Source of the DNA: Trebonia kvetii
Lineage (GTDB): Bacteria > Actinomycetota > Actinomycetes > Streptosporangiales > Streptosporangiaceae
NCBI RefSeq assembly: GCF_007827045.1
Contig: NZ_RPFW01000001.1
Span: 472,519 to 536,518, forward strand
DNA: 64,000 nt
Direction: 5' to 3'
In this document: one piece after another, positions 1 through 10,129 of the stretch
How the letters are laid out: every line of letters starts with the position of its first letter
Numbering within the stretch: the stretch's first letter is position 1
Notes under the pieces: model-generated
What the model was told of the DNA's origin: nothing
Seen by the model: only the letters and a program-made list of their open reading frames with translations
The model's database searches: none
Position numbers and translations under genes: made by a program

Positions 1-2
1 TC

Positions 3-1481
3 GCTCCCGGCTGGCAGGGCCGGGGCCAGGCGCCGCGACCAGGCCAGGAGCAGGCGTGGTCGGCGGGACAGCAGGGCTACCGGCAACCGGGGTTCGGCCA
101 GCAGGGCTTCGCGTCACCGGGTTCCGGGCAGCCGTACCCAGACCATGGCAACGACTACGGACAGGCTCCGTACCCGGCCGGGTACGGAGCGGCAGGTCAG
201 GCCTGGTTCGGCCAGGGACAGCCGTACGGCGCCGCGGCCGGGCAGGCTCCCTACCACGCGGGCCAGCACGGCGCCGGGCAGCAGCAGTACAGCGCAGGCC
301 AGCAGTACGGAAACGGGCAGTACGACGGCCAGCAGGCGGCCGGGCAGTTCGGGCAGCCTCCGCGTAACACCGGATCCTGGCAGGCCGCCGGGCCTGACCA
401 GGGACAGGGCTGGACGCCCGGTGCGGCGCACCCCGGCCCGAATCAGCGGAACACCGGGTCGTGGCAGGCCACGGGCCCGGCAGCCGGCCAGGTCTGGACA
501 CCAGGTCCGTCCCACCCCGGCGCTAACCCGAGAAACACCGGATCATGGCAGGCCGCTGGCCCTGCCGCGGGTCAGGCATGGACACCGGGTCCGGGATATC
601 CCAGCGGCAACCCCAGGAACACCGGCTCCTGGCAGGCTGCCCCCGGAGCGTACGGTCCCGACACGCGAATGACGGGCGGCTGGCAGGCGTCGGGTCCCGG
701 GCAGTTCGGTGGCGTGCCCCGAGACGCTGGCTCCTGGCAGGCGGCCGGGGCCGAGCAGGCTCAGGGCTGGGCGCCGGGCCAGGGGCACGCCGGCCGTAAC
801 ACCGGCTCCTGGCAAGCCGCAGGACCCGATCAGGGATACGGCGGGGCCCAGGGCCAGTACGGCCAGGGGGCCAGGAACACGGGTTCCTGGCAGGCCGCTA
901 GCGGTCCGCCCGGGCCCGGGTGGCCCAGTCAGGGACAGCAGCCGTACCCTGGCCAGCCGCACCAGGGCCAGCCCTATCAGGGGGCACAGGACGCCGGCCT
1001 GCGTAACTCCGGCGGCTTCGGGCGGGCAGGCAGTCCGGTCATCAGGCAGCGTGACAGCGCACTGCCTGACCCGCCGCCCGGGCCGAAGGCACCAATCGCC
1101 GCGATTGAGAACGACAACGTCGCCGCGTTCGCCCGCGACCTGCGCATGCTCCGCTCGAAGGTCGGGCTCGACTACCCGGACATGGCGGAGAAGTCGCACT
1201 ACACCATGCGCACCCTGGCCTCGGCCGCCGGCGGCCTGCGGCTGCCCACGCTGCCGGTGCTCATCGCCTACGTCAACGCCTGCGGGGGCGACGTCGCCGA
1301 GTGGGAAGAGCGCTGGGGCCGGCTGACCAAGTCGGGTAAGCGCACGGGGCAGGTGGCGCTTCTGCCTGGCGGGCAAGACCAGGCTTCGCACCAGGGCAAC
1401 GGGCCGATTCCGCAGGGCGCGCGGCAGACCGGCGAGATCTACGTCATCACCTCGGCCAGGCAGCGCGACGAGCGCTGGTAG
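3..1481 (+). CDS. Repeat-rich protein with C-terminal XRE-like helix-turn-helix domain (5' end outside window)
   Basis: The frame is open from the first bases, so the N-terminus lies outside the window; 492 residues are visible. The N-terminal part is Gly/Gln/Pro/Tyr-rich and disordered. From base 363 it carries eight copies of a motif R-N-T-G-S-W-Q-A-A. The last about 130 residues are of normal composition. They contain a helical segment (bases about 1099-1340, from IENDNVAAFARDLRMLRSKV to AEWEERWGRL) that resembles the XRE-type helix-turn-helix found in actinobacterial proteins. An ATG at 669 would give a shorter product but lies inside the repeats. The role is unknown; DNA binding or a scaffold is inferred from the C-terminal domain only. 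Confidence 0.75.
   Translation, partial: APGWQGRGQAPRPGQEQAWSAGQQGYRQPGFGQQGFASPGSGQPYPDHGNDYGQAPYPAGYGAAGQAWFGQGQPYGAAAGQAPYHAGQHGAGQQQYSAGQQYGNGQYDGQQAAGQFGQPPRNTGSWQAAGPDQGQGWTPGAAHPGPNQRNTGSWQATGPAAGQVWTPGPSHPGANPRNTGSWQAAGPAAGQAWTPGPGYPSGNPRNTGSWQAAPGAYGPDTRMTGGWQASGPGQFGGVPRDAGSWQAAGAEQAQGWAPGQGHAGRNTGSWQAAGPDQGYGGAQGQYGQGARNTGSWQAASGPPGPGWPSQGQQPYPGQPHQGQPYQGAQDAGLRNSGGFGRAGSPVIRQRDSALPDPPPGPKAPIAAIENDNVAAFARDLRMLRSKVGLDYPDMAEKSHYTMRTLASAAGGLRLPTLPVLIAYVNACGGDVAEWEERWGRLTKSGKRTGQVALLPGGQDQASHQGNGPIPQGARQTGEIYVITSARQRDERW
363..930 (+). repeat. Tandem coding repeat, R-N-T-G-S-W-Q-A-A units
   Basis: Units start at 363, 447, 531, 615, 666, 720, 795 and 873. The first three spacings are exactly 84 bp (28 residues); later ones are 51, 54, 75 and 78 bp, all multiples of three. 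Codons vary between units (cgt/cgg/aga/agg for the Arg), so the peptide has been kept while the DNA diverged. A degenerate ninth unit (R-N-S-G-G-F) lies near 1000. Confidence 0.85.
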
Positions 1482-1525
1482 CCGGCGGGTGCGGGCGGTC
1501 ATCCCACCGCAAATACAATGGCCGG

Positions 1526-2347
1526 GTGCTGCCTGCGGACAATCATGTGCATACCGAATGGTCCTACGACACGTCTGCGGGCGCCTCGATGGTCCGCAGT
1601 TGCGAGCAGGCCGTGGCCGTCGGACTGCCGGCCATCGCGTTCACTGAGCACCTGGAGTTCACCAGCGGCGGCCCGGGCGACGCCATCCACGATGTCGCCA
1701 CCGACCACCGCTGGTGGAGCAGGATCAAGCCGCTTGACGCCGAGGGATACCTGGCGTGCATCGCAGAATGCCGAGAGCGCTTTCCCGGCCTGCGGATTCT
1801 GTCGGGAGTGGAAGCGGGTGAGTCGCACCTGTTCGGCGCGAGCGCGGGCGCGATCGTGGGCAGTCACGACTTCGACCGGATTCTCGGCTCGCTGCACGCG
1901 GTGCCGTACCGGGGCAGGCTCATCTCGGCGGACGCGCTCTTCGGCCCCATGTCCGACGCCGACGCGATGCGCTACTACTTCACCGAAATGGTCGCGCTTA
2001 TCGACGGCAGTGACCTGTTTCAGGTGCTCGCCCACCTGGACTTCCCGCGCCGTTACTGGCCGCGGGGCGCGCACCTGTTTCGTGAGCAGCCGTTCGAGGA
2101 GGAGTACCGCACGGTGCTTCGCGCACTCGCCGCCACCGGACGGGTGCTCGAGATCAACACGAAGACGCCGCTCGCCTCGGTCGACCTGGTTCGCTGGTGG
2201 CGGGAAGAGGGCGGGACCGCCGTCTCCTTCGGCAGCGACGCCCACCTGCCCAACCGCGTCGGCGACCGCTTCAAGCTGGCGGTCGACGTCGTCGAGGCGG
2301 CCGGCTTCCGCCCGGGCCGCGACCCGTACGACTTCTGGCGCGCCTAG
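1526..2347 (+). CDS. PHP-domain histidinol-phosphatase-like phosphoesterase
   Basis: A 273-residue PHP-family metal-dependent phosphoesterase. The N-terminal DNHVHTEWS holds the first metal-binding HxH. FTEHLEF, LAHLDFPRRY, LEINTK and the C-terminal SFGSDAHLP supply the other His/Asp/Glu ligands in the order usual for HisK-type histidinol phosphatases. The start is a GTG; upstream ATG codons are in other frames. The true substrate may be histidinol phosphate or another phosphoester, because no his genes lie nearby. It converges on the amidase gene, leaving 10 bp between the stops. Confidence 0.8.
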   Translation: MLPADNHVHTEWSYDTSAGASMVRSCEQAVAVGLPAIAFTEHLEFTSGGPGDAIHDVATDHRWWSRIKPLDAEGYLACIAECRERFPGLRILSGVEAGESHLFGASAGAIVGSHDFDRILGSLHAVPYRGRLISADALFGPMSDADAMRYYFTEMVALIDGSDLFQVLAHLDFPRRYWPRGAHLFREQPFEEEYRTVLRALAATGRVLEINTKTPLASVDLVRWWREEGGTAVSFGSDAHLPNRVGDRFKLAVDVVEAAGFRPGRDPYDFWRA

Positions 2348-2357
2348 CCGCCCGCCG

Positions 2358-3257
2358 TTACTTCAGAAACTTGATGATCGCGTTGAGAAGGGCGCGGGCG
2401 ACCTGCTGCTGAAACGTGGCGGACGCAAGCAGCCGGGCATCGGTGGCGTTCTTCATGTTGCCGACCTCGATGAGGATCTTCGGGACCTTGGTGAGGTTCA
2501 GGCCGGCCAGGTCGTCGCGGTAACTGACGCCGTTGGTGCCGTCGTAGTTGCTGACCGGCATCTTCTTCACGGCGAGCATGGCCCCCTTGATGTCGGCGCC
2601 GAACGTGCGCGACGAGTGGATCACCTTGTCGTTCGGGCCGTCGGCGACTGGTTCAAGCAGCGCGAAGCCGCGGCAGCCCGCGCAGTAGGCGCCGTCCGCG
2701 TGGATGTCGACGGCGACGTTGGCGTGCGCGCCGTTGATGATGAACGAGCGCTTGTTCACGCAGGGGCCGTGACCCTTGTTGCTCGGCCTGGTCATGACGA
2801 CCTTGGCGCCGTCCTTGACTAGGTCGGCCTTGAGGTAGCTCGCGACGTGCCAGTTGAACAGCGCCTCGGTGAAGGTGTGCGCCCAGTCCGTCTGCGTGCC
2901 CGTGGTGTCGCAGTCCTCCCACTCCCTGCCGTTCCACACCTGCTGTGCGAGGTAGGCGGGGTAGTCCTTGTTGAGGCCGTTGTGCCCGGGGTCGATGCCG
3001 ACGATCTTGCCCTTGAGCGGCAGCGCGGTCGCCGCGGTCATCGCGGCGGCGGACTGCGGCTGCACGATGAGCGCCGTCCGCGTCGCGGTGGCAACCGCGT
3101 GCGCGGAGATGGTGCCGGTCGCGGTGGCGGCGAGGACGATGGCGATCGCGGCGATGGCCAGCCAGTGTGCGGGGCGGGCGAGGCGACGTGTCACAGCGGT
3201 CAGCGTAGTATGCGCGCGCCGTCCCGGTATGGGGGTTGACGTCACCACACTGTTCAT
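2358..3257 (-). CDS. Secreted or membrane-anchored N-acetylmuramoyl-L-alanine amidase (Amidase_3)
   Basis: A 299-residue cell-wall hydrolase. A basic N-terminus (TRRLARPAHW) is followed by a hydrophobic segment at about residues 32-50, so it is exported or anchored. The Amidase_3 fold is shown by VGIDPGHNG (first zinc His), a downstream Glu after the FTEALFNWHVA helix, VMTRPSN, ANVAVDIHADG (second zinc His) and a late VGNMKN segment close to the catalytic-Glu region. It would cut the bond between MurNAc and the stem peptide. The gene is divergent from the Ada-AlkA gene with a 40-bp gap. Confidence 0.82.
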   Translation of the reverse strand: MNSVVTSTPIPGRRAHTTLTAVTRRLARPAHWLAIAAIAIVLAATATGTISAHAVATATRTALIVQPQSAAAMTAATALPLKGKIVGIDPGHNGLNKDYPAYLAQQVWNGREWEDCDTTGTQTDWAHTFTEALFNWHVASYLKADLVKDGAKVVMTRPSNKGHGPCVNKRSFIINGAHANVAVDIHADGAYCAGCRGFALLEPVADGPNDKVIHSSRTFGADIKGAMLAVKKMPVSNYDGTNGVSYRDDLAGLNLTKVPKILIEVGNMKNATDARLLASATFQQQVARALLNAIIKFLK

Positions 3258-3297
3258 GTCCGATTTCCGCTAGTGCCGGTCCAGTACGGGTGGTTAA

Positions 3298-4881
3298 GTG
3301 GGGGACGTGATGGACGACGAGCAACGGTATACGGCGGCGAGCAGCCGGGATGCGCGGTTCGACGGGGTGTTCTTCACCGCGGTCAAGACCACCGGCATCT
3401 ACTGCCGGCCGTCGTGTCCCGCGATCACTCCCAAACGTGCCAACGTCGTGTTCTACCCGACGGCGGCCGCGGCGCAGCAGGCCGGGTTCCGCGCTTGCAA
3501 GCGATGCAGGCCCGACGCCTCCCCCGGCTCCCCGGAGTGGAACATCCGCTCCGACGTCGCCGGGCGCGCCATGCGGCTGATCGCGGACGGGGTGGTGGAC
3601 CGGGCCGGCGTCGACGGGCTCGCCGACCGGCTCGGCTACTCGCCGCGGCAGGTCGGGCGTGTGCTGACTGCCGAGGTGTGCGCTGGGCCGCTGGCGCTTG
3701 CCAGGGCGCAGCGGGCACGGACCGCACGCATCCTGGTGGAGACGACGGCCCTGCCGATGGGCGACGTCGCGTTCGCGGCCGGGTTCTCCTCGATCAGGCA
3801 GTTCAACGCGACGATGCTCGAGGTCTACGACATCCCGCCGACCGCGCTTCGCGAGCGGGCCGCCCGCAGCGGCGTTTCCGTCGCGGCCACCCGGCGCCGG
3901 GTTGTCCCCGAGCCGGCCGGCGACGCCGGAGCGACCGGGGTGCTGCGGCTGCGCCTGCCGTACCGGCCGCCGATCGACCTGGACCGGATGTTCGGCTTCC
4001 TCGCGGCGCGCGCCATTCCCGGCGTCGAGGTCGCCTCCCCCGGCGAGTACCGAAGGACAATAAGACTCCCGAACGGTTGCGGCCTGCTCTCGCTGCGCCA
4101 CGTGCCAAGCGCGAGCTGGGTGGACTGCTCGCTGGTGCTTTCCGATCTGCGGGACGTGACCGCGGCCGTGCAGCGCTGCCGGAGGCTGCTCGACCTGGAC
4201 GCGGACCCGGCAGCGATCTCCGGTTTCTTCGACGAGGACCCGCTGCTCGGGCCGCTCGCCGCGAAATGCCCGGGCCGGCGCTCGATCGGCGCGGTGGACG
4301 GCGACGAGATCGCAGTCAGGGCGGTGCTCGGCCAGCAGGTGTCGGTGGCCGCCGCGCGGCGGCTCGGCGGGCGGCTCACGGCGCTGTACGGCACGCCGCT
4401 TCCCCCTGGCCTTGCTGATCTCGGTGCCGCCGAGTGGGGTCTCACGCACGTCTTCCCCGACCCGGCGACGATCGCTGGCCTCGACCCGGGCACGCTGCCG
4501 ATGCCGCTGTCGCGTGCACGGGCGCTTGCCACTCTCGCTACTTCGCTTGCGGGCGGTGACATCCGGGTGGACGCGGGCGCGGACCGCGAGGAGGTCGAAG
4601 CGCGGCTGTTGGCGCTGCCGGGAATCGGGCCCTGGACCGCCGGATACATCAGGATGCGGGGTTTGTCAGACCCGGATGTTTTCCTAGAGGGAGACGTCGG
4701 GGTGGCGCGGGCACTGCGGGGGCTCGCGGCCGACCCGGGCGCGCCCGTGACCGTGCCCAGTGTGACAGCGTCCGTCGTGGCGTCGCGGTGGCATCCGTGG
4801 CGTTCATACGCGGTGCATCACCTATGGGCCATCGAGGAGCCGCCGGCCAGCCCGGCGGCCGAGTCGCGGGCCGCCAGTTAG
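3298..4881 (+). CDS. alkA: Ada-AlkA fusion: methylphosphotriester-sensing regulator and 3-methyladenine DNA glycosylase II
   Basis: A 527-residue alkylation-damage protein. The Ada N-terminal zinc domain has Cys36, Cys40, Cys67 and Cys70 in the spacing YCRPSC...ACKRC; the first matches the methyl-accepting Cys of Ada. An AraC-type helix-turn-helix follows (about residues 85-185, ending FSSIRQFNATMLEVYDIPP). After it come the AlkA N-terminal beta domain and the HhH-GPD glycosylase domain (LPGIGPWTAGYIRMRG at about 440) with the likely catalytic Asp466 in FLEGDVGVAR. The fusion probably senses methylation and excises damaged bases. The listed GTG start could instead be the ATG at 3310. ogt follows 31 bp downstream, so the two are likely co-transcribed. 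Confidence 0.92.
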   Translation: MGDVMDDEQRYTAASSRDARFDGVFFTAVKTTGIYCRPSCPAITPKRANVVFYPTAAAAQQAGFRACKRCRPDASPGSPEWNIRSDVAGRAMRLIADGVVDRAGVDGLADRLGYSPRQVGRVLTAEVCAGPLALARAQRARTARILVETTALPMGDVAFAAGFSSIRQFNATMLEVYDIPPTALRERAARSGVSVAATRRRVVPEPAGDAGATGVLRLRLPYRPPIDLDRMFGFLAARAIPGVEVASPGEYRRTIRLPNGCGLLSLRHVPSASWVDCSLVLSDLRDVTAAVQRCRRLLDLDADPAAISGFFDEDPLLGPLAAKCPGRRSIGAVDGDEIAVRAVLGQQVSVAAARRLGGRLTALYGTPLPPGLADLGAAEWGLTHVFPDPATIAGLDPGTLPMPLSRARALATLATSLAGGDIRVDAGADREEVEARLLALPGIGPWTAGYIRMRGLSDPDVFLEGDVGVARALRGLAADPGAPVTVPSVTASVVASRWHPWRSYAVHHLWAIEEPPASPAAESRAAS

Positions 4882-4912
4882 GGCCGAGGGTATTCATTCA
4901 GGAGGAAGTGTC

Positions 4913-5470
4913 ATGGCAGGACAGTTTCTGGCCGCCGGCCCGACGGCGCCGACGTGGTACGACATCGTGGACTCGCCCGTGGGCCGGGTGCTGCTTACCG
5001 GGGACGAGCGGGCGCTTGCCGGGCTCTACCTGCTCGACGCGGGAGAGCGTTCCTACCGGATTCCGGCCGGCTTGGAGCGACGTCCAGGCGCATTCCCGAC
5101 CGTGGCCGGCCAGCTCGAAGAGTACTTCGCAGGGACGCGCAGGGAGTTCGACGTGCCGCTCGCGCCGTGCGGTACCCCGTTCCAGCTCGCCGTCTGGGCC
5201 GAGCTGATGAAGATTGCCTATGGCGAGACGGTCAGCTACGGCGACATCGCGCTCGCACTCGGCAAGCGGCTCGTCGCGTCCCGCGCGGTGGGACTCGCCA
5301 ACGGGCGCAACCCGATCTCGATCATCGTGCCGTGCCACCGGGTGATCGGCTCAGACGGTTCGCTCACCGGCTACGGCTGGGGTGTCGAGCGGAAGGAATG
5401 GCTGCTGCGCCACGAGGGCGCGGTCGCCGTCCGGGAGCCTGCCGACGTGCAGCCCGCGCTCTTCGGCTAG
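4913..5470 (+). CDS. ogt: Methylated-DNA--[protein]-cysteine S-methyltransferase
   Basis: A 185-residue suicide alkyltransferase that removes O6-methyl groups from guanine. The active-site motif IVPCHRV carries Cys141; the downstream GSLTGYGWGVERKEWLL and the DNA-binding segment FQLAVWAELMKIAYGETVSYGDIA are as in Ogt/MGMT. A strong ribosome-binding site AGGAGGA lies just before the ATG. Together with the upstream Ada-AlkA gene it forms a direct-repair operon. Its 3' end is tandemly duplicated, see the repeat at 5459. Confidence 0.95.
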   Translation: MAGQFLAAGPTAPTWYDIVDSPVGRVLLTGDERALAGLYLLDAGERSYRIPAGLERRPGAFPTVAGQLEEYFAGTRREFDVPLAPCGTPFQLAVWAELMKIAYGETVSYGDIALALGKRLVASRAVGLANGRNPISIIVPCHRVIGSDGSLTGYGWGVERKEWLLRHEGAVAVREPADVQPALFG

Positions 5471-5494
5471 CCCAGCCTCTTCGGCTAGCCCCAG
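5459..5494. repeat. 18-bp tandem duplication across the ogt stop codon
   Basis: CTCTTCGGCTAGCCCAGC is repeated twice at 18-bp period, the second copy imperfect at its end. The core GGCTAGCC is palindromic, so it reads TAG on both strands. The first copy supplies the ogt stop (5468-5470) and the second supplies the stop of the convergent minus-strand gene (5485-5487). Confidence 0.85.
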
Positions 5495-6765
5495 TCTGGC
5501 GGCCAGGTCGGGCGGCCGGCCGGCCCGTCGTCCGGGACGTCCGGCCGGCCGGCCCGCGTCGCCGGGTCGCTGACGAAGACCGAGCGGTCGTCAGGGGCGA
5601 GCCACGGCGGCGGATACAGGTGTTCCTGGCGGCGGACGACTGCCGCGGCGTCGCGCATCAGGGTCAGTGAGTCGTCGCGGTGCCGTTCATAGACATCGTG
5701 ACTCGTCTGCCCGAGGCTCTTGCGGCGGCAGGCCATGGCGAGCTCGGTGGCGGCCAGCTGGTACTGGGTCATCGCGCGCCTGCCGTCGAGGCCGAGGTTC
5801 AGCCTGGCCCAGTGGCGGCCGAGCCGGCGCATTCGCAGGTTGGCGAGCATCGGGATGTCCTGCGCGGTCACCACCTCGGGATGCTCGAAGTCCGGCAGGA
5901 AGCTGGTGATCAGCCTGATCACTCGCTGCCTGTCGGCGACCACGGCGGTGATCACCACGATGAGCACGCCCACGAGGATGACGTAGGTGGCGAGCAGCGC
6001 GGTGCCTTCCGCGGTCACCGAGTGATTCCAGACCGCGTCGAGCGCCACCGCCGCGGCCCAGCCGGCGGCGATCGCCAGGTACCGGCCGGTGACCGCGGGA
6101 CGGGTCGCGGCGTAGGCCACGCCGAGCCCGATCAGCGAGGTGAACAGCGCGTGGAACGCCGGGCCGAAGAGGCCGCGCCTGGTGAACTCCTCGGCGATCG
6201 CGCCGGCGCCGTTGCCCCACGCGACGGAGTAGCCGTAGACGTTGGCTACCAGGGCGAAGCCGAGACCCACCATGGAGCCGTAGACGACGCCGTCCTCCAC
6301 GCCGTCGATCTCGGTGCGCCGGGAGGCGAGCAGCGCGAGCAGCACGAGACCGTTGAGCGTCTCCGCGACGAGCGCACCGCCGATGGCCGCGCCGGCCGGG
6401 ACCGCGACCGTGAGGCTCGGGTGGGGGCTGAGTTCCGGTGTGGTGATCGAGGCGGTGTGCAGCGCACGGCCGAGCAGTGCGGTGACGACCGCGATGCCCG
6501 CGCCGGTGCCGAAGATCGCCGCGAGCAGCGCCCTCGGCTCCGGCTCGAGCCTGTCCAGGTACAGGATGAGCGTGACAAGCAGCGGGAACGGCAGCAGCGC
6601 GAGCAGCAGGCCGACCAGGGCGGGCGCCGGGCCGCGCTGCAAGACCACGGCCACGAGCGCGACGATGGCAATGAGGCAGCAGGCCGCAAGGCCGAGCAGG
6701 AAAATCACCGGGGTACGTCCGAAACGCGAGGAGTCAAGCACTGGCCTGCGCGCCCGTGGAGACAT
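5485..6765 (-). CDS. PrsW-family multipass membrane protein with altered catalytic motifs
   Basis: A 426-residue protein with about eight to ten hydrophobic segments, then a cytosolic tail of about 130 residues. The frame LDRLEPEPR...DGVEDGVVYGSMVGLGFA...FHALFTSLIGLG follows the PrsW protease family closely. Three of the four expected metal/catalytic sites are changed: the EExxK motif reads A134-E135-x-x-N138, the Glu after GFAxx is Ala174, and the late His before xxWN is Asp243. Only His205 is retained. It is probably an inactive PrsW relative, but this rests on remembered family motifs. It converges on ogt. Confidence 0.75.
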   Translation of the reverse strand: MSPRARRPVLDSSRFGRTPVIFLLGLAACCLIAIVALVAVVLQRGPAPALVGLLLALLPFPLLVTLILYLDRLEPEPRALLAAIFGTGAGIAVVTALLGRALHTASITTPELSPHPSLTVAVPAGAAIGGALVAETLNGLVLLALLASRRTEIDGVEDGVVYGSMVGLGFALVANVYGYSVAWGNGAGAIAEEFTRRGLFGPAFHALFTSLIGLGVAYAATRPAVTGRYLAIAAGWAAAVALDAVWNHSVTAEGTALLATYVILVGVLIVVITAVVADRQRVIRLITSFLPDFEHPEVVTAQDIPMLANLRMRRLGRHWARLNLGLDGRRAMTQYQLAATELAMACRRKSLGQTSHDVYERHRDDSLTLMRDAAAVVRRQEHLYPPPWLAPDDRSVFVSDPATRAGRPDVPDDGPAGRPTWPPDWG

Positions 6766-6857
6766 ACCAAAAGGGTAACCGTTACGAACCGGGCGATACC
6801 AGACGCTAGGTACGCGGTGGATCTCCGTGCTCCGCTGGCCCGGTCAGGCCGGCGCGT

Positions 6858-7094
6858 CTACTCGCCGGCGGGCAGCAGCGGCAGGTTGCCGTCCTCGTCC
6901 AGGTCGAACTCGCCGTCCTTGACGCCGAGCACGAACGCGTCCCACTCGGCCTCGGTGAAGTACAGCTTGCCCGCTTCCGGCTTGGCGGCGTCGTACATCA
7001 CGTAGAGCTTCGGCTCGCCCGCTTTGTGCGGGGCCTGCGAGGTGTCGGTGGTGACGTATACCTCGACGCGGCTCTCTGTCTCCTCCATGGCCAT
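6858..7094 (-). CDS. DUF397-like small protein
   Basis: A 78-residue acidic protein. The C-terminal half, YFTEAEWDAFVLGVKDGEFD, matches the end of actinobacterial DUF397 proteins, which often sit beside XRE regulators. The usual N-terminal Trp/Ser/Cys part is not recognisable, so it is a divergent member. The start may be the first ATG or the second, two codons on. The function is unknown. Confidence 0.7.
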   Translation of the reverse strand: MAMEETESRVEVYVTTDTSQAPHKAGEPKLYVMYDAAKPEAGKLYFTEAEWDAFVLGVKDGEFDLDEDGNLPLLPAGE

Positions 7095-7133
7095 AGGCTA
7101 CTGCGCGGCATGCTCGGCGTGGGGCCAAGAAGC

Positions 7134-7556
7134 TCACGCGTAGGTATCGCTTGAGCGCCCCGCCCCGTAGCCCGGGTACAGCTCGTCCGACGGCACGATC
7201 CGGACGCCGAGCGGGACCAGTGAGATCGGGATCATCTTGAAGTTGGCCAGGCCCAGGGGGATGCCGATGATCGTGATGCACAGGGCGATGCCGGAGGTCA
7301 GGTGACCGATCGCCAGCCACCAGCCGAGCAGGATTATCCAGATGATGTTGCCGATGACCGACGCCACCCCGGCGTCACGGCGCCTCGTGATGGACCGGCC
7401 GAATGGCCAGATCACGTAGGACGCGATACGGAACGACGCGATCGCGAACGGGATGGTGATGATCAGGATGGCGCAGATGACCCCGGCGATGACGTACGCG
7501 ATCGCCATCCACCAGCCGCAGAGCACCAGCCAGATTACGTTGAGGATCAGCCGCAT
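7134..7556 (-). CDS. YccF-domain inner-membrane protein
   Basis: A 140-residue membrane protein with two internal repeats of the YccF domain. The first is NVIWLVLCGWWMAIAYVIAG...IPFAIASFRIASYVIWPFG and the second is NIIWIILLGWWLAIGHLTSG...IPLGLANFKMIPISLVPLG. Each has a Trp-rich hydrophobic helix pair, so four membrane segments are expected. It lies 39 bp upstream of the DUF397-like gene on the same strand. The family has no proven function. Confidence 0.88.
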   Translation of the reverse strand: MRLILNVIWLVLCGWWMAIAYVIAGVICAILIITIPFAIASFRIASYVIWPFGRSITRRRDAGVASVIGNIIWIILLGWWLAIGHLTSGIALCITIIGIPLGLANFKMIPISLVPLGVRIVPSDELYPGYGAGRSSDTYA

Positions 7557-7575
7557 ACGGAGCTACTACCCGTAG

Positions 7576-10129
<2,554 letters not shown>

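Noticed and set aside
363..930. CRISPR array
   Set aside because: The repeats are coding, in frame, with diverged codons and no identical DNA repeats or unique spacers.
2653..4449. A 598-codon minus-strand frame across the amidase and Ada-AlkA genes
   Set aside because: It has no domain, is antisense to Ada-AlkA and overlaps the amidase in another frame.
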